DNA of 64,000 nt from AC-32 sp963763475 (GCA_963763475.1 CAVXOR010000001.1:468366-532365); one strand, 5' to 3'. Numbered from the stretch's first letter, positions 47,654 to 56,171 are shown. Numbers and translations are program-made. Notes: generated by a model from the sequence alone, not told the origin.

Positions 47654-47959
47654 TTGACCGTCCACACCTTCCTCCTGTGCCTGGCAGTCGGAGCCGGCGC
47701 CATCGCGCTCTGGCTCGACTTCCGCATGCCGAAGCTGATGCCCTGGAGCATGCGGCGTCTGCTCGTCCACATCGTCCTGGCGCTGGCCGTCGTCTACTTC
47801 GTCGGGCCCGCGATGACCTTCGTCACGAGCAGCCAGCTGCCGGCCGCCGGCCTGGCCGCGGTGTTCGGCGTCGCCTTCCCGGTGCTGGTCTACGAGTTCC
47901 TCGTGGGCGTCTGGATGATCCGCCTCGCGCAGGCGAGCGGCGCCGGTTTCCGGTCCTAG
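47654..47959 (+). CDS. 101-residue membrane protein of unknown function
   Basis: TTG 47654 lies seven bases after a strong AAGGAG, which decides the start. The protein has about four hydrophobic segments (FLLCLAVGAGAIALWL, LLVHIVLALAVVYFVGPA, LPAAGLAAVFGVAFPVLVYE, FLVGVWMIRLAQ). No catalytic motif is seen. It stands alone between the GT-C remnant and the response regulator. The family is not recognised, though the good ribosome site and regular helices support a real gene. Confidence 0.7.
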   Translation: MTVHTFLLCLAVGAGAIALWLDFRMPKLMPWSMRRLLVHIVLALAVVYFVGPAMTFVTSSQLPAAGLAAVFGVAFPVLVYEFLVGVWMIRLAQASGAGFRS

Positions 47960-48008
47960 GGTACGACCGCTTTCTTTCCGTCACTGCGGCCCGGATTTTC
48001 CGCAGATC

Positions 48009-48037
48009 TTCACAAACGGGTCAAAGGCGCCTAACAT
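48009..48037 (+). promoter_or_regulatory. Sigma-70-type promoter of the response regulator gene
   Basis: TTCACA (48009-48014) and TAACAT (48032-48037) are separated by exactly 17 bases, a good housekeeping match. Transcription would start near 48044, leaving a leader of about 64 bases to the GTG at 48108. It also argues against the upstream ATG at 48036, which lies inside the -10. Confidence 0.55.
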
Positions 48038-48107
48038 GCGGCGCGGAGAGCATTGTCAAAACGTCCTCTTATGGGCGGAGGGCGACAAAAAAGAGAGGTT
48101 CTGCGGC

Positions 48108-48749
48108 GTGGGACAACTGAAAGTTGTCGCGATCGACGACCACCAGTTGATGCTCGATGCGATCCGCATGACGCTTGACGACGCGGAGGGGATCGAGATG
48201 GTGGGGGAGGCGCTTTCGGCGACGGAGGCTCTGCCGCTGATCGACCGAACGCGCCCCGACCTGGTGTTGCTCGACATCCGGATGCCCCAGATGGACGGGC
48301 TCGCGTGCCTGGCGAAGATCCGGGAGCGATTCCCGAAGGTCAAGGTCGTGATCCTGTCGGGCATCGACGAGCCCGAGCAGATCCGCACCGCGCTCGAGCA
48401 GGGCGCCGCAGCGTTCGTCGTGAAGCACGTCGACCCGCGCGACCTTGCCTCGGCGCTCCGTCAGATCGCCGGCGGGACCGTCTTCCAGGTGGTCGGGGCG
48501 AGCGGTTCCGGCGAGGAGAACGCCGCCAAGACGGCCGGCATCACCGAGTCGGAGCTCAAGGTGCTGCGCGCACTCGCCCAGGGCAAGTCGAACAAGCAGA
48601 TCGCGGCGGAGCTCTTCATCACCGAGCAGACGGTGAAGTTCCACCTGACGAACATCTACCGGAAGCTCGACGTCTCGAACCGCACGGAGGCGACACGCTT
48701 CGCCTACCAGCACGGGCTCGTCGTCAATCCGTTCTTCGAAGTCGCCTGA
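48108..48749 (+). CDS. NarL/FixJ-type response regulator (receiver plus LuxR HTH)
   Basis: A 213-residue two-component regulator starting at GTG 48108 behind GAGAGG. The receiver has the acidic pair Asp10-Asp11 (VVAIDDHQ), phosphoacceptor Asp56 in LVLLDIRMPQMDG, Ser84 in VILSG and Lys106 in FVVKHVD, all in place. The C-terminal HTH reads ITESELKVLRALAQGKSNKQ and IAAELFITEQTVKFHLTNIY. No histidine kinase gene is in the window, so it is an orphan here. Its HTH resembles that of the sigma-LuxR protein at 45305, and pilus or polysaccharide genes are obvious candidate targets (inference). Confidence 0.93.
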   Translation: MGQLKVVAIDDHQLMLDAIRMTLDDAEGIEMVGEALSATEALPLIDRTRPDLVLLDIRMPQMDGLACLAKIRERFPKVKVVILSGIDEPEQIRTALEQGAAAFVVKHVDPRDLASALRQIAGGTVFQVVGASGSGEENAAKTAGITESELKVLRALAQGKSNKQIAAELFITEQTVKFHLTNIYRKLDVSNRTEATRFAYQHGLVVNPFFEVA

Positions 48750-48752
48750 TCG

Positions 48753-48968
48753 CTAGGTGAGCTCGAACTCGGCGCCAGGCGTCTTCGCCTGCCACGCGCT
48801 GAGGAAGAACGCGAGCTCGAGCCGCGCCTCGGTCTCGTCGACGGCCAGCGGATTCGTCACCAGCAGCGTGTCCTCGCCGACCTGAGTCACCGAGCAGTCG
48901 GCCTCCGCAAGAGCCTGGCGGAGGTCACCGAGCGCGTCTGAGTCGTTGTGTACTTGGATCCGGAGCAT
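48753..48968 (-). CDS. 71-residue protein, first of a paralogous pair
   Basis: ATG 48968 gives MLRIQVHNDSDALGDLRQAL, then a beta-rich middle (CSVTQVGEDTLLVTNPL) and the tail LELAFFLSAWQAKTPGAEFE. It is soluble with an alpha/beta pattern. The tail motif L-A-F-F-L-x-A-W-Q-A-x-x-P is shared with the next protein. Family unknown; I cannot assign a function. Its stop lies three bases from the stop of the convergent response regulator. Confidence 0.7.
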   Translation of the reverse strand: MLRIQVHNDSDALGDLRQALAEADCSVTQVGEDTLLVTNPLAVDETEARLELAFFLSAWQAKTPGAEFELT

Positions 48969-49039
48969 TTAGACCGGGGCGGCCAGTCTGGGCCTTCGTG
49001 ATGCCTGCTCCTAGGGTAGCCACGATCTCGCGGAAATGT

Positions 49040-49252
49040 TCAGGCCTCGAGTTCGATCGCTCCGGAGGGGCACCGCGCCTGCCAGGCCTTGAGAAAGAAG
49101 GCCAGCTCGATCGCCTCTTCGCGGCCATCGCGAGCGGTCGGAAGGCCGACGTCTAGCACCCCGCCATCGCCTGGCACGGAGACACAACCGGCCTCGCGCA
49201 GTGCGACGGTGAGCTCCTCTGTGAGCCGAGCCTCGGTCAGCCGGACGCGCAT
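49040..49252 (-). CDS. 70-residue protein, second of a paralogous pair
   Basis: ATG 49252 overlaps the stop of the membrane protein upstream as TGATG. MRVRLTEARLTEELTVALRE and AGCVSVPGDGGVLDVGLPTA precede the tail IELAFFLKAWQARCPSGAIE. Length, layout and the L-A-F-F-L-x-A-W-Q-A-x-x-P tail match the protein at 48753-48968, so the two arose by duplication. Translational coupling to a polytopic membrane protein suggests a shared role. No family name can be given. Confidence 0.72.
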   Translation of the reverse strand: MRVRLTEARLTEELTVALREAGCVSVPGDGGVLDVGLPTARDGREEAIELAFFLKAWQARCPSGAIELEA

Positions 49253-50751
49253 CAACCCTCGGTTCTGACGAGCACGGCCAGGTCGTGGTCGAGGTAGATC
49301 TGACGGAGGCGGTTGTCCCCGAGCAGCGAGCGCCGCACCTTCTCGTGCACGCTCCGGTCGAGGACGATCACCTCGTATCCCCGCGCAGCGGACTGCCAGT
49401 TCGGGCCGATGCGGGCGAAGTAGTGCTGGAGCCACTTGACCTGCGCGGCGGTGTTCAGCTCGAAGCGCACGTCGTATGCCATGCGCCCTCGCAGCTGCGG
49501 CAGCCGCCAGAGCAGCCAGTCGGCGTCGCGGTCGCTCGCGAACACGCGCGTCCCCGGGTCGCGCGTCGCGTTCGAGACGGCGGCCAGCGCGCGGTCCGGC
49601 CAGAGGTGCGTGTACCAGCTGCTCGGCCTGGCCGCCGCCACGACGGCCATCCCCACGACCAGCGCAACGAGTGCGAGCGCGAGGCCGCCTCTGGCCGCGG
49701 GATTCGCCCTGAGCCCCGAGCGCTCGCCGCGGTCGAGGAGCACCGGCAGCAGCACGAGCGCGGTCAGCCCGAACCAGACGATGTTGCGCGTGGCGTGCAG
49801 GGCGGATGCGAGCGTGACGAGCAGGGCCAGTCGCTCGAAGGTCGTGAGCGCCGAGCCTCGCCTGCCGAAGGCCCAGACCGTCACGAAGGCGAGTACGTAG
49901 AAGAGCGCCGTGATCGCGCTCGGGGTCGGGGCCGTCCACTCGTTCACGAGTCGCCCGAAGGGCGGGTCGACGAGCAGGTGGTGGTAGTAGCCGACCAGCG
50001 AGACGCCGTACGGCGAGCACAGGACCGCAAGCGGCGCGAGCACGACGAGAGCGGCACCGGTCAGCGGGTCACGTCGCCGGAGCAGGAGCCCCACGCCGTA
50101 GATCGCCACCAGCGTCGCGCCGAGGACGACCGACCCGTGCAGGTTGGCCCAGAGCGCGAGCAGCGGCAGGACCGCGAGCACGCGTCGTGAGGGCCGCCGG
50201 GAGTCCTCGATCAGGAGCCACAGGACGGCCACGAACAGCAGCGGCGCGAAGCTCTGGGCGCGCAGCTGCCAGGCCCAGGGAGCGACGAAGAAGCAGAGCG
50301 CACCCACTCCGAAGACGGCGATCGGCGAGCCGCCGCGCCGCCGCGCCGCCACGAGAGCGAGCGCGAAGGCCGAGAAGACCAGCAGCGCATGCACGAGCAG
50401 GATTAGGCGGTAGCCGCCGGCCCGGAAGAGCTCGTAGAAGGTGAGCTGGGCGAGCCATTGCTGATCGATCCAGCGCGCGCCGTGTGCCATCACCGTCAAC
50501 GCCTCGTGCTGCGGCAGGCCGTGGCCGACGATTTCGCGGCCGCTCACGAGCGTCGACCAGCTGTCCTGCACCAGCTCTCCCGGCAGCACGAGCAGCAGCA
50601 CGCCACCGTAGAGCGCCGCGATCACGACCGGGAAAGCCTCCCGTTCCAGCCAAGCACGCCAAAGCCGCAACTTCGAGCTGGCGTCGAAAGATCCGACCGC
50701 AGTCTCCAGCGGCTGCTCGGCTCGGGCGGCCATGCGCTCATCGAATCCCAT
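49252..50751 (-). CDS. Polytopic membrane protein, GT-C-like, unknown function
   Basis: A 499-residue protein with about ten helices after a ~35-residue cytoplasmic head. The first extracellular loop LVQDSWSTLVSGREIVGHGL with ALTVMAHGARWIDQQWLAQL is long and polar. It has a conserved look similar to lipid-sugar transferases, but I do not see a definite DxD or ED pair. WANLHGSVVLGATLVAIYGV and ALHATRNIVWFGLTALVLLP are later loops. The C-terminal ~110 residues (TRVFASDRDADWLLWRLPQL, RGRMAYDVRFELN, YEVIVLDRSVHEKVRRSLLG) form a soluble extracellular domain. The frame is intact. It is divergent from the pilus operon. Confidence 0.7.
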   Translation of the reverse strand: MGFDERMAARAEQPLETAVGSFDASSKLRLWRAWLEREAFPVVIAALYGGVLLLVLPGELVQDSWSTLVSGREIVGHGLPQHEALTVMAHGARWIDQQWLAQLTFYELFRAGGYRLILLVHALLVFSAFALALVAARRRGGSPIAVFGVGALCFFVAPWAWQLRAQSFAPLLFVAVLWLLIEDSRRPSRRVLAVLPLLALWANLHGSVVLGATLVAIYGVGLLLRRRDPLTGAALVVLAPLAVLCSPYGVSLVGYYHHLLVDPPFGRLVNEWTAPTPSAITALFYVLAFVTVWAFGRRGSALTTFERLALLVTLASALHATRNIVWFGLTALVLLPVLLDRGERSGLRANPAARGGLALALVALVVGMAVVAAARPSSWYTHLWPDRALAAVSNATRDPGTRVFASDRDADWLLWRLPQLRGRMAYDVRFELNTAAQVKWLQHYFARIGPNWQSAARGYEVIVLDRSVHEKVRRSLLGDNRLRQIYLDHDLAVLVRTEG

Positions 50752-51147
50752 CGGGGACCGATGTCCAACGGTCGAAAGGTCAGGCTTCCCTAGCTGCTTC
50801 GGGGGGCCGTGCGCGGAGGTCGGCCCGAAAGGCTGGCCAGGACCCCCCTTTCAGCGGGTTCGGGGCGGCTCGATTCCGGCGCAGAATCTTTCCACGGACT
50901 CGCTTATGAAGTCCATGGCCATCCTGGGGAGGAGGTCATCGTTGCTCGAATCGAGCCGGCCCACAGCGGGTCGGAAGCTCCGTGAAGGGATCGCGACGCG
51001 ACCTGCGGCTGCGCCTCGCGAGGGGGTGATCGAACACACCCGCTGAGGCGCGCGTGATCTCACGGGAGAGCGACGGAAAGCACGGCCGGCGCCTCGTCGG
51101 ATGCGAGGAGCCGGGGGAGAGTCAAACGAGGGAAGGGAGAATCACAG
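50752..51147. promoter_or_regulatory. 396-base region upstream of the Flp/Tad operon
   Basis: No gene is supported here. It must contain the promoter of the pilin genes and that of the divergent membrane protein. A small hairpin CCTCG-N7-CGAGG lies near 51095-51111, shortly before the first pilin. I found no riboswitch consensus and no clean -35/-10 pair. Confidence 0.35.
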
Positions 51148-51327
51148 ATGGCCGAGCTGCTTCTCAAGCTCAAGACGTTCTGGAACAACGAAGAGGGTCA
51201 GGGGCTCGTCGAGTACGCCCTGATCCTGGTCCTGGTCTCGATCGTCGCGATCACGGCCCTGGGCCTGATCGGCACGAACGTCAACAACGTTCTGAACACG
51301 GTCGCCAACGCTCTCGACCTCCCGTAG
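51148..51327 (+). CDS. flp: Flp-type prepilin 1
   Basis: A 59-residue type IVc prepilin, ATG 51148, with GGAAGGGAG eight bases upstream. The leader MAELLLKLKTFWNNEEGQG ends at the prepilin peptidase site after Gly, and the mature part begins LVEYALILVLVSIVAITALG. It carries the conserved Glu at +3 and Tyr at +4. A short polar tail follows (TNVNNVLNTVANALDLP). This is the major pilus subunit type, inserted in the membrane and polymerised by the Tad machine. Near-identical to the next gene in its core. Confidence 0.93.
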   Translation: MAELLLKLKTFWNNEEGQGLVEYALILVLVSIVAITALGLIGTNVNNVLNTVANALDLP

Positions 51328-51352
51328 GGCTCTGAGCCCGGAAGGGAGCGAC

Positions 51353-51535
51353 ATGAGGGAGTTCGTCGACAAGGTCAAAGCGCTCGTCGGGCGCGAAGAG
51401 GGTCAGGGGCTCGTCGAGTACGCCCTGATCCTGGTCCTGGTCTCGATCGTGGCGATCACGGCCCTGGGCCTGATCGGCACGAACGTGACCGCGGTACTGA
51501 ACACCGTCGCAAACCACCTCGACCCGGTGCACTAG
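51353..51535 (+). CDS. flp: Flp-type prepilin 2
   Basis: A 60-residue prepilin, ATG 51353, also behind GGAAGGGAG. The leader MREFVDKVKALVGREEGQG differs from that of the first pilin, but the mature helix LVEYALILVLVSIVAITALG and LIGTN are identical. The tails differ (VTAVLNTVANHLDPVH). The DNA of the core is also nearly identical, so duplication is recent or maintained by gene conversion. A strong hairpin follows the stop at 51566-51599. Confidence 0.93.
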   Translation: MREFVDKVKALVGREEGQGLVEYALILVLVSIVAITALGLIGTNVTAVLNTVANHLDPVH

Positions 51536-51565
51536 CCGGGGAGCTGGAAAGCAAACGGCGAGGAA

Positions 51566-51599
51566 GGCCTCCCAGCTCGAATCCTCGAGCTGGGAGGCC
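51566..51599 (+). promoter_or_regulatory. Strong RNA hairpin between pilin genes and TadE
   Basis: GGCCTCCCAGCTCGA (51566-51580) pairs perfectly with TCGAGCTGGGAGGCC (51585-51599) around an ATCC loop, giving a 15-bp GC-rich stem. No T-run follows. It lies 18 bases before the TadE start and overlaps the leader carrying its ribosome site. It could partly stop transcription or protect pilin mRNA, so that pilins are made in excess of the machine. Confidence 0.75.
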
Positions 51600-51617
51600 A
51601 ACCCGCAGGAGGGAGAA

Positions 51618-52121
51618 ATGCGTCCGAATCGGGCATGCGGTGCGGGCGAAGAACGAGGAGTCGCGCTAGTCGAGTTTGCACTCGTCGCTCCGATCCTGCT
51701 CGTGATCCTCTTGGGGATCCTCGACTTCGGCAAGGCTTTCAACTACTGGATCGACCAGACGCAGCTCGCGAGCGCCGGTGCACGCTGGGCCGTGGTCGAC
51801 GCGGCGCCGGGTGTGTGCTCGGACGGCACCAGCGCGTCGACGCTCCAACAGTACATCCAGTGTCAGGCCGACACGCGGGAGCTCCGGAACGGAGGCACCA
51901 CCTCGCTGCCGGCCAAGGCGAGGGTGTGCATCAGCTTTCCGCCGGTGTCCGGCCACACGAGCCCGCTCATCGGCGATCCCGTCCGCGTGACCGTCACGGC
52001 CGCGTACCGGTGGCTGCCGCTGATCGGTCAGAAGCTTTCGGTTGGCACGACCACGCTCACCGGCGAAGCCACGATGCGGCTCGAGGCGAAGCCGACCTAC
52101 ACCGCGGGGTGCTACGCGTGA
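51618..52121 (+). CDS. tadE: TadE-like pilus assembly protein (pseudopilin)
   Basis: A 167-residue protein, ATG 51618 with GGAGGGAG upstream. The N-terminus EERGVALVEFALVAPILLVI and LLGILDFGKAFNYW is the TadE domain: a prepilin-like site with Glu at +5 of the hydrophobic helix. The extracellular part has two likely disulfide pairs (GVCSDGTSAS, IQCQAD, RVCISF, AGCYA). TadE proteins are minor pseudopilins that help pilus initiation. It overlaps the next gene in GTGA. Confidence 0.88.
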   Translation: MRPNRACGAGEERGVALVEFALVAPILLVILLGILDFGKAFNYWIDQTQLASAGARWAVVDAAPGVCSDGTSASTLQQYIQCQADTRELRNGGTTSLPAKARVCISFPPVSGHTSPLIGDPVRVTVTAAYRWLPLIGQKLSVGTTTLTGEATMRLEAKPTYTAGCYA

Positions 52122-54209
52122 CGATCACCCTGCAGCGTTTTCGTGACTCCGAGCGCGGCGGCGTGCTCGTGCTGACGGCGTTGTGGATGCCGCTCGTCGC
52201 GGTCACGTTGAGCCTGGTGATCGATGCCGGGAACTGGTTCGAGCACCGGCGTCACCTTCAGACCCAGGCGGACGCGGGAGCGCTCGCCGGCGGCGGGCTC
52301 TTCAACGGGTGCTTTGGGATCCCGTCGGCGGCGAACGCGGCCATCGAGGCTGAGGCGCGGAAGTACGCCGGGGACCCGGGAACCTCGCAGCCTTACAACC
52401 TCCAGATCGGCGGGACGAACCAGGGCACGGTCACGGTTCGCATCAACAGGAAGCTGTTCGCCGCTGGAGGTCCGCCTGCGGACGACACCGTCGAGGCCGG
52501 CGCCTGCGACGCGAAGATGGTCGACGTCAAGCTCACCGAGGCCAACCTGCCCTGGTTCCTAGGGGGCCGCGTGGTGCCGACGGTGAACGCGCGCGCAAGG
52601 GTGCAGATCGAGCAGAAGGGGTCGAGCAGCAAGTCTCTGCCGGTCGGCGTGCCCGACAACAACCCGCTCGCGGCCGCAGCGATCTTCATCGACGAGAGCA
52701 ACGCCAACGCCGTACTTGGAACGCAGTCGCTCACCAAGAGCCCGGCCACGCCGGTGTCGTTGAACGGGGAGAACGACTACCAGTGGGTCGCGACAACCGC
52801 GCTGAGCCTGAACATCACCCACGCCAACACGGGCATCGTGATCGCCCTAGCCGGCAAGGCGGGCTGGACCCCCTCGGGAGGCACCCTCACGGCGATCTGC
52901 AACCAGGTGCTCGTCGAGTGCTACTCCATCACGCAGGACAACTCGGGCAACGTCACCGGCGGCGACGGGCCTCGACTTCGTGCACGGCTATTCGCCTGCC
53001 GGCACCGGAAGCGTCACGGCGCCGATCCTGCGTGACGTGACACTGATGAACGCCGGCTGCACCGATGGGTCGGGCCCGTACTTCCTCCTGCACAGCGCCT
53101 GCACGGTCGGCGTCAAGGCAAAGGTCGATTTCGGCACGGCCGCTGCGAACCCAACCGTCTCTCCGACGCTCGCGGTGCTCAAGGTGGCGGGTTGGGGCTG
53201 CCCCAACAGCGGCCCGAATCCGAAGGGCTGCCCCATGACCTACAACGCCACCGGGGCAAACGCCGGCTACTTCACGACGACGACCACCGTCCCGCTGATG
53301 CCCTCGGACGGGCTCGGCCACGCCATCGACCTCAACTGGGGCACCGGCTCAGGCGGCGGCTCGCATGACGGAACCTTTCTCGCGGCGCAGCGCTCGTTCT
53401 CGGCCGATCTCGACACCTCCGGTCCGGTCCGCTACGTCCGGGTCGACAACGAGCTCAAGCAGTTCGGCAACTCGGTCGAGTTCGGCGTGCACAGCTTCAG
53501 CGTCACGATCGGCGTCACCCCGAGCCTGCAGGCGAACCAGAGCAGCCCCACCGCTCCGCCGGTCGCGCTCAAGGTGACGAGCAAGGGCAGCAACGGGCAG
53601 GCGATCGACTGCGACCCGAGCAAGCCCAACCTTCGAGACGAGCTTGCCACCGGGTGCACGCCGCAGTACACGATCAACACCGGGACGGCCTGCAACGCCG
53701 CCAGCTTCTACAACTTTCCGCAGAGCGCCGCGTGGGACTGCACCGTCACCCAGACCGGCGGCTCGGTCGGGCAGGTGGACGACGGGATGCTCTGTCGCAC
53801 CCAGGGGAAGTGCTTCAGCCCGTCTGTCTGCACGAGCCCGATCCACTGGAAGGACTCGAACGGCGACGGGACGATCACGATTCCGGAGGACATCGCGCCG
53901 AGCGACCCAAGGTTGATGTCCGTCTTCGTGACGCCCTTCGGCGCCTTCAGCGGCAACGGCACCCAGGTCGTCCCGATCACCAACTTCGCAAGCTTCTACG
54001 TCACCGGGTGGAGCAGGAACGGCGGCGGGCAGGGCGATCCCTGCTCCGGCGTCCCCGGACTGCCGAACCCTGACCCGGTGCCGGCCAAGACCGGCGGCTG
54101 GATCGTGGGTCACTTCATCAAATACGTCGACACCATTGGCGGGGGCGGGACAGGCACGTCGTGCGACTTCACGTCGTTCGGCAGCTGCGTCCTCGTCCTC
54201 ACGAAATAG
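52118..54209 (+). CDS. tadG: TadG-like pilus assembly protein, long, one frameshift, EF-hand-like loop
   Basis: About 696 residues once one base change near 52965 is corrected. From GTG 52118, SERGGVLVLTALWMPLVAVT and LSLVIDAGNWFEHRRHLQTQ, then ADAGALAGGG, are the Tad/TadG N-terminal domain with a single helix. The large extracellular part is Gly/Thr/Asn-rich with many Cys. In the second frame (LDFVHGYSPAGTGSVTAPIL onward) it contains KDSNGDGTITIPEDI, a perfect 12-residue EF-hand-type calcium loop (53853-53888). The break, at gacgggcctcgac, looks like a single extra C. TadG proteins sit in the envelope and anchor or tip the pilus. The length suggests an adhesive role (inference). Confidence 0.82.
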
Positions 54210-54222
54210 GGAGGGAACACCA

Positions 54223-54981
54223 GTGTCTGAGTTCGCAGGAAGAATTTCGTCAAGCCGGCTCTTCTCGACCCGCGGCGGGACGATCGGGGCAGGAGCCTTC
54301 GCGGCCATCCTGGCGCTGGTCATCCTCCTGCTCTACCTGAGCCACTACCGGAGCAGCATCAGGAGCACCAGCGCGCCGGTGCCCGTGCTGGTGGCCAAGC
54401 ACCTGATCCCGCAGGGGACAGCGGGCGACGTGCTCGGGACGGGCGGTGGGTTCGAGGCCACCGAGGTCGCGAAGGACACCGTCAAGGAAGGGGCGATCAC
54501 CGATCCGGCGCTGCTGAAGGGTCGGGTCGCAACGGCCGACATCTACCCGGGGCAGCAGCTGACGCTCGCCGACTTCACCCCGACCGCGGCAGCGACGCTC
54601 GGCTCGCGGCTGACCGGCAAGCAGCGCGCGATCTCGATTCCGATCGACGGCGTCCACGGGATGATCGGAACGGTCGTGCCCGGCGACCGGGTCGATGTCT
54701 ACGCGAATCTCAGCGGCGTGATCAAGCCGATCCTGCAGAACGTCTACGTCCTGAGCGGGTCCGGCAGCGGCGCTGCCGGCGGGCTCAGCGGCTCCACCGA
54801 GACGGCGAGCGCCATCACGCTTCGCGTCTCGCCCTCGACGGCCGGCCGCCTGGCGTTCGCGTCGGACAACGGCAAGGTGTGGGTCGTACTGCGGCCCGCG
54901 ACGAACGGCGGCGCGATCAGCTCGAAGGCGACCACCCTGCAGGGCCTGCTGACCGGGCCGACCGTTCCGGGAGGCAACTGA
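54223..54981 (+). CDS. cpaB: CpaB/RcpC-like pilus assembly protein
   Basis: A 252-residue protein from GTG 54223, eight bases after AGGGAGG. It has one helix near residues 25-44 (GAFAAILALVILLLYLSHYR), then a SAF domain (VPVLVAKHLIPQGTAGDVLG, VATADIYPGQQLTLADF) and an RcpC-like part (RAISIPIDGVHGMIGTVVPG, DRVDVYAN). The C-terminus AITLRVSPSTAGRLAFASDN matches the family. CpaB is thought to link the pilus to the cell wall or, in diderms, to the secretin. The stop overlaps the next start in TGATG. Confidence 0.88.
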   Translation: MSEFAGRISSSRLFSTRGGTIGAGAFAAILALVILLLYLSHYRSSIRSTSAPVPVLVAKHLIPQGTAGDVLGTGGGFEATEVAKDTVKEGAITDPALLKGRVATADIYPGQQLTLADFTPTAAATLGSRLTGKQRAISIPIDGVHGMIGTVVPGDRVDVYANLSGVIKPILQNVYVLSGSGSGAAGGLSGSTETASAITLRVSPSTAGRLAFASDNGKVWVVLRPATNGGAISSKATTLQGLLTGPTVPGGN

Positions 54982-56171
54982 TGGCGGACATCGTCAAGAC
55001 GCTCGTCGCGCTCGACGAAGGCGTCGACACAGACAAGGTTCGCGCTTCGCTGCCGGAGAACTTCCCGGAGATCCAGATCGTCGGTCTCGTGCAGGGCCTC
55101 GACGAGACCTGGCGGATCCTCCAGGAGACGACGACGGATCTGCTGGTCATCAGCTGTCACGGCTACTCCGACCGCGCGCTGTTCCTGATCGACGCCGCCA
55201 CGAAGCAGCAGCCGGAGCGGCCGGTGGTGATCCTCAGCGACGGCCCGGCGAACGGATTCGTCCGCCGGCTCTTCGAGGCCGGAGCCGACGACATCGTCCT
55301 GCTCCCGCAGACGCCGGACCAGGTGCGCTTCACCTTGCAGAAGGCCATCGCCAGGAAGCAGGGCTCCGCGCTAGCCACAGGGGTCGCCCTCGGGCCGATG
55401 ATCTGCATCCTCGGGCCGAAGGGCGGCAGCGGCAAGACCGTCACGGCGACCAACCTCACGGTGGGGCTCGCCATGAAGGGCTACTCGGCAGTGCTGGTCG
55501 ATCTCGACCTTCAGTTCGGCGACGCCGGGCTCGCGCTCGGCGTGGCGCCAGACCGGACGATCTACGACCTGGCGAAGTCGGGCGGCTCGGTGGACGCCGA
55601 GAAGGTCGAGGCCTACCTCGCCCGGCACAGCTCGGGTGCGCGCCTGCTGCTCGCTCCGACGCGGCCGGATCACGCGACCGTGGTCGCCGTGGACTTCCTG
55701 CGCGACGTCTACGCGTCGCTCAGGCGCTCGTTCGACTACGTCGTCGTCGACACGCCTCCGGGATTCACGCCCGAGGTGATCGCCTCGATCGACAGCTCAT
55801 CGCATCTGTGCCTGGTCGGAATGCTCGACTCGCTCTCGCTCAAGAACACGAAGCTGGGCCTCGAGACGCTCGACCTGATGGGCTACGAGCGGGATCGCGT
55901 GTGCCTCGTCCTGAACCGTGCCGACAGTCACGTGGGGATCGAGCGCGAGGACGTCACGGCGGTGATCGGGCGGACCCCCGACGTGATGATCCCGAGTGAC
56001 CGCGAGATCGCGCGTTCCGTCAACGAGGGCGCGCCGATCATCCTCGCCCACGAGCGATCCTCGGCCGCGCAGGCGTTCCAGGAGCTCGTGAGCTACTTCA
56101 GCTTCGTCCCGCCGCCCGAGCAGGCGACGAACGGGAACGGAGGGATTCGCTCCCTCCTGAGGAGGAGCTGA
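54981..56171 (+). CDS. tadZ: CpaE/TadZ-like pilus-localising ATPase
   Basis: A 396-residue MinD/ParA-family protein. Residues 1-125 form a receiver-like domain (TDLLVISCHGYSDRALFLID, RPVVILSDGP, AGADDIVLLPQTPDQVRFTL). The deviant Walker A motif GPKGGSGKT lies at ~145-153, with switch regions VLVDLDLQFGDAGLALGV and YVVVDTPPGFTPEVIASID. TadZ/CpaE proteins mark the pole or site where the Tad pilus is built. It is coupled on both sides by TGATG overlaps. The frame is intact. Confidence 0.92.
   Translation: MADIVKTLVALDEGVDTDKVRASLPENFPEIQIVGLVQGLDETWRILQETTTDLLVISCHGYSDRALFLIDAATKQQPERPVVILSDGPANGFVRRLFEAGADDIVLLPQTPDQVRFTLQKAIARKQGSALATGVALGPMICILGPKGGSGKTVTATNLTVGLAMKGYSAVLVDLDLQFGDAGLALGVAPDRTIYDLAKSGGSVDAEKVEAYLARHSSGARLLLAPTRPDHATVVAVDFLRDVYASLRRSFDYVVVDTPPGFTPEVIASIDSSSHLCLVGMLDSLSLKNTKLGLETLDLMGYERDRVCLVLNRADSHVGIEREDVTAVIGRTPDVMIPSDREIARSVNEGAPIILAHERSSAAQAFQELVSYFSFVPPPEQATNGNGGIRSLLRRS

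Noticed and set aside
50752..51147. Cyclic-di-GMP riboswitch upstream of the pilins
   Set aside because: I looked for the conserved GEMM core and did not find it; only a short weak hairpin is present.
51148..51535. Tandem near-identical segments as an assembly duplication
   Set aside because: Leaders, tails and spacers differ between the two copies and each has its own ribosome site, so both are genuine genes.
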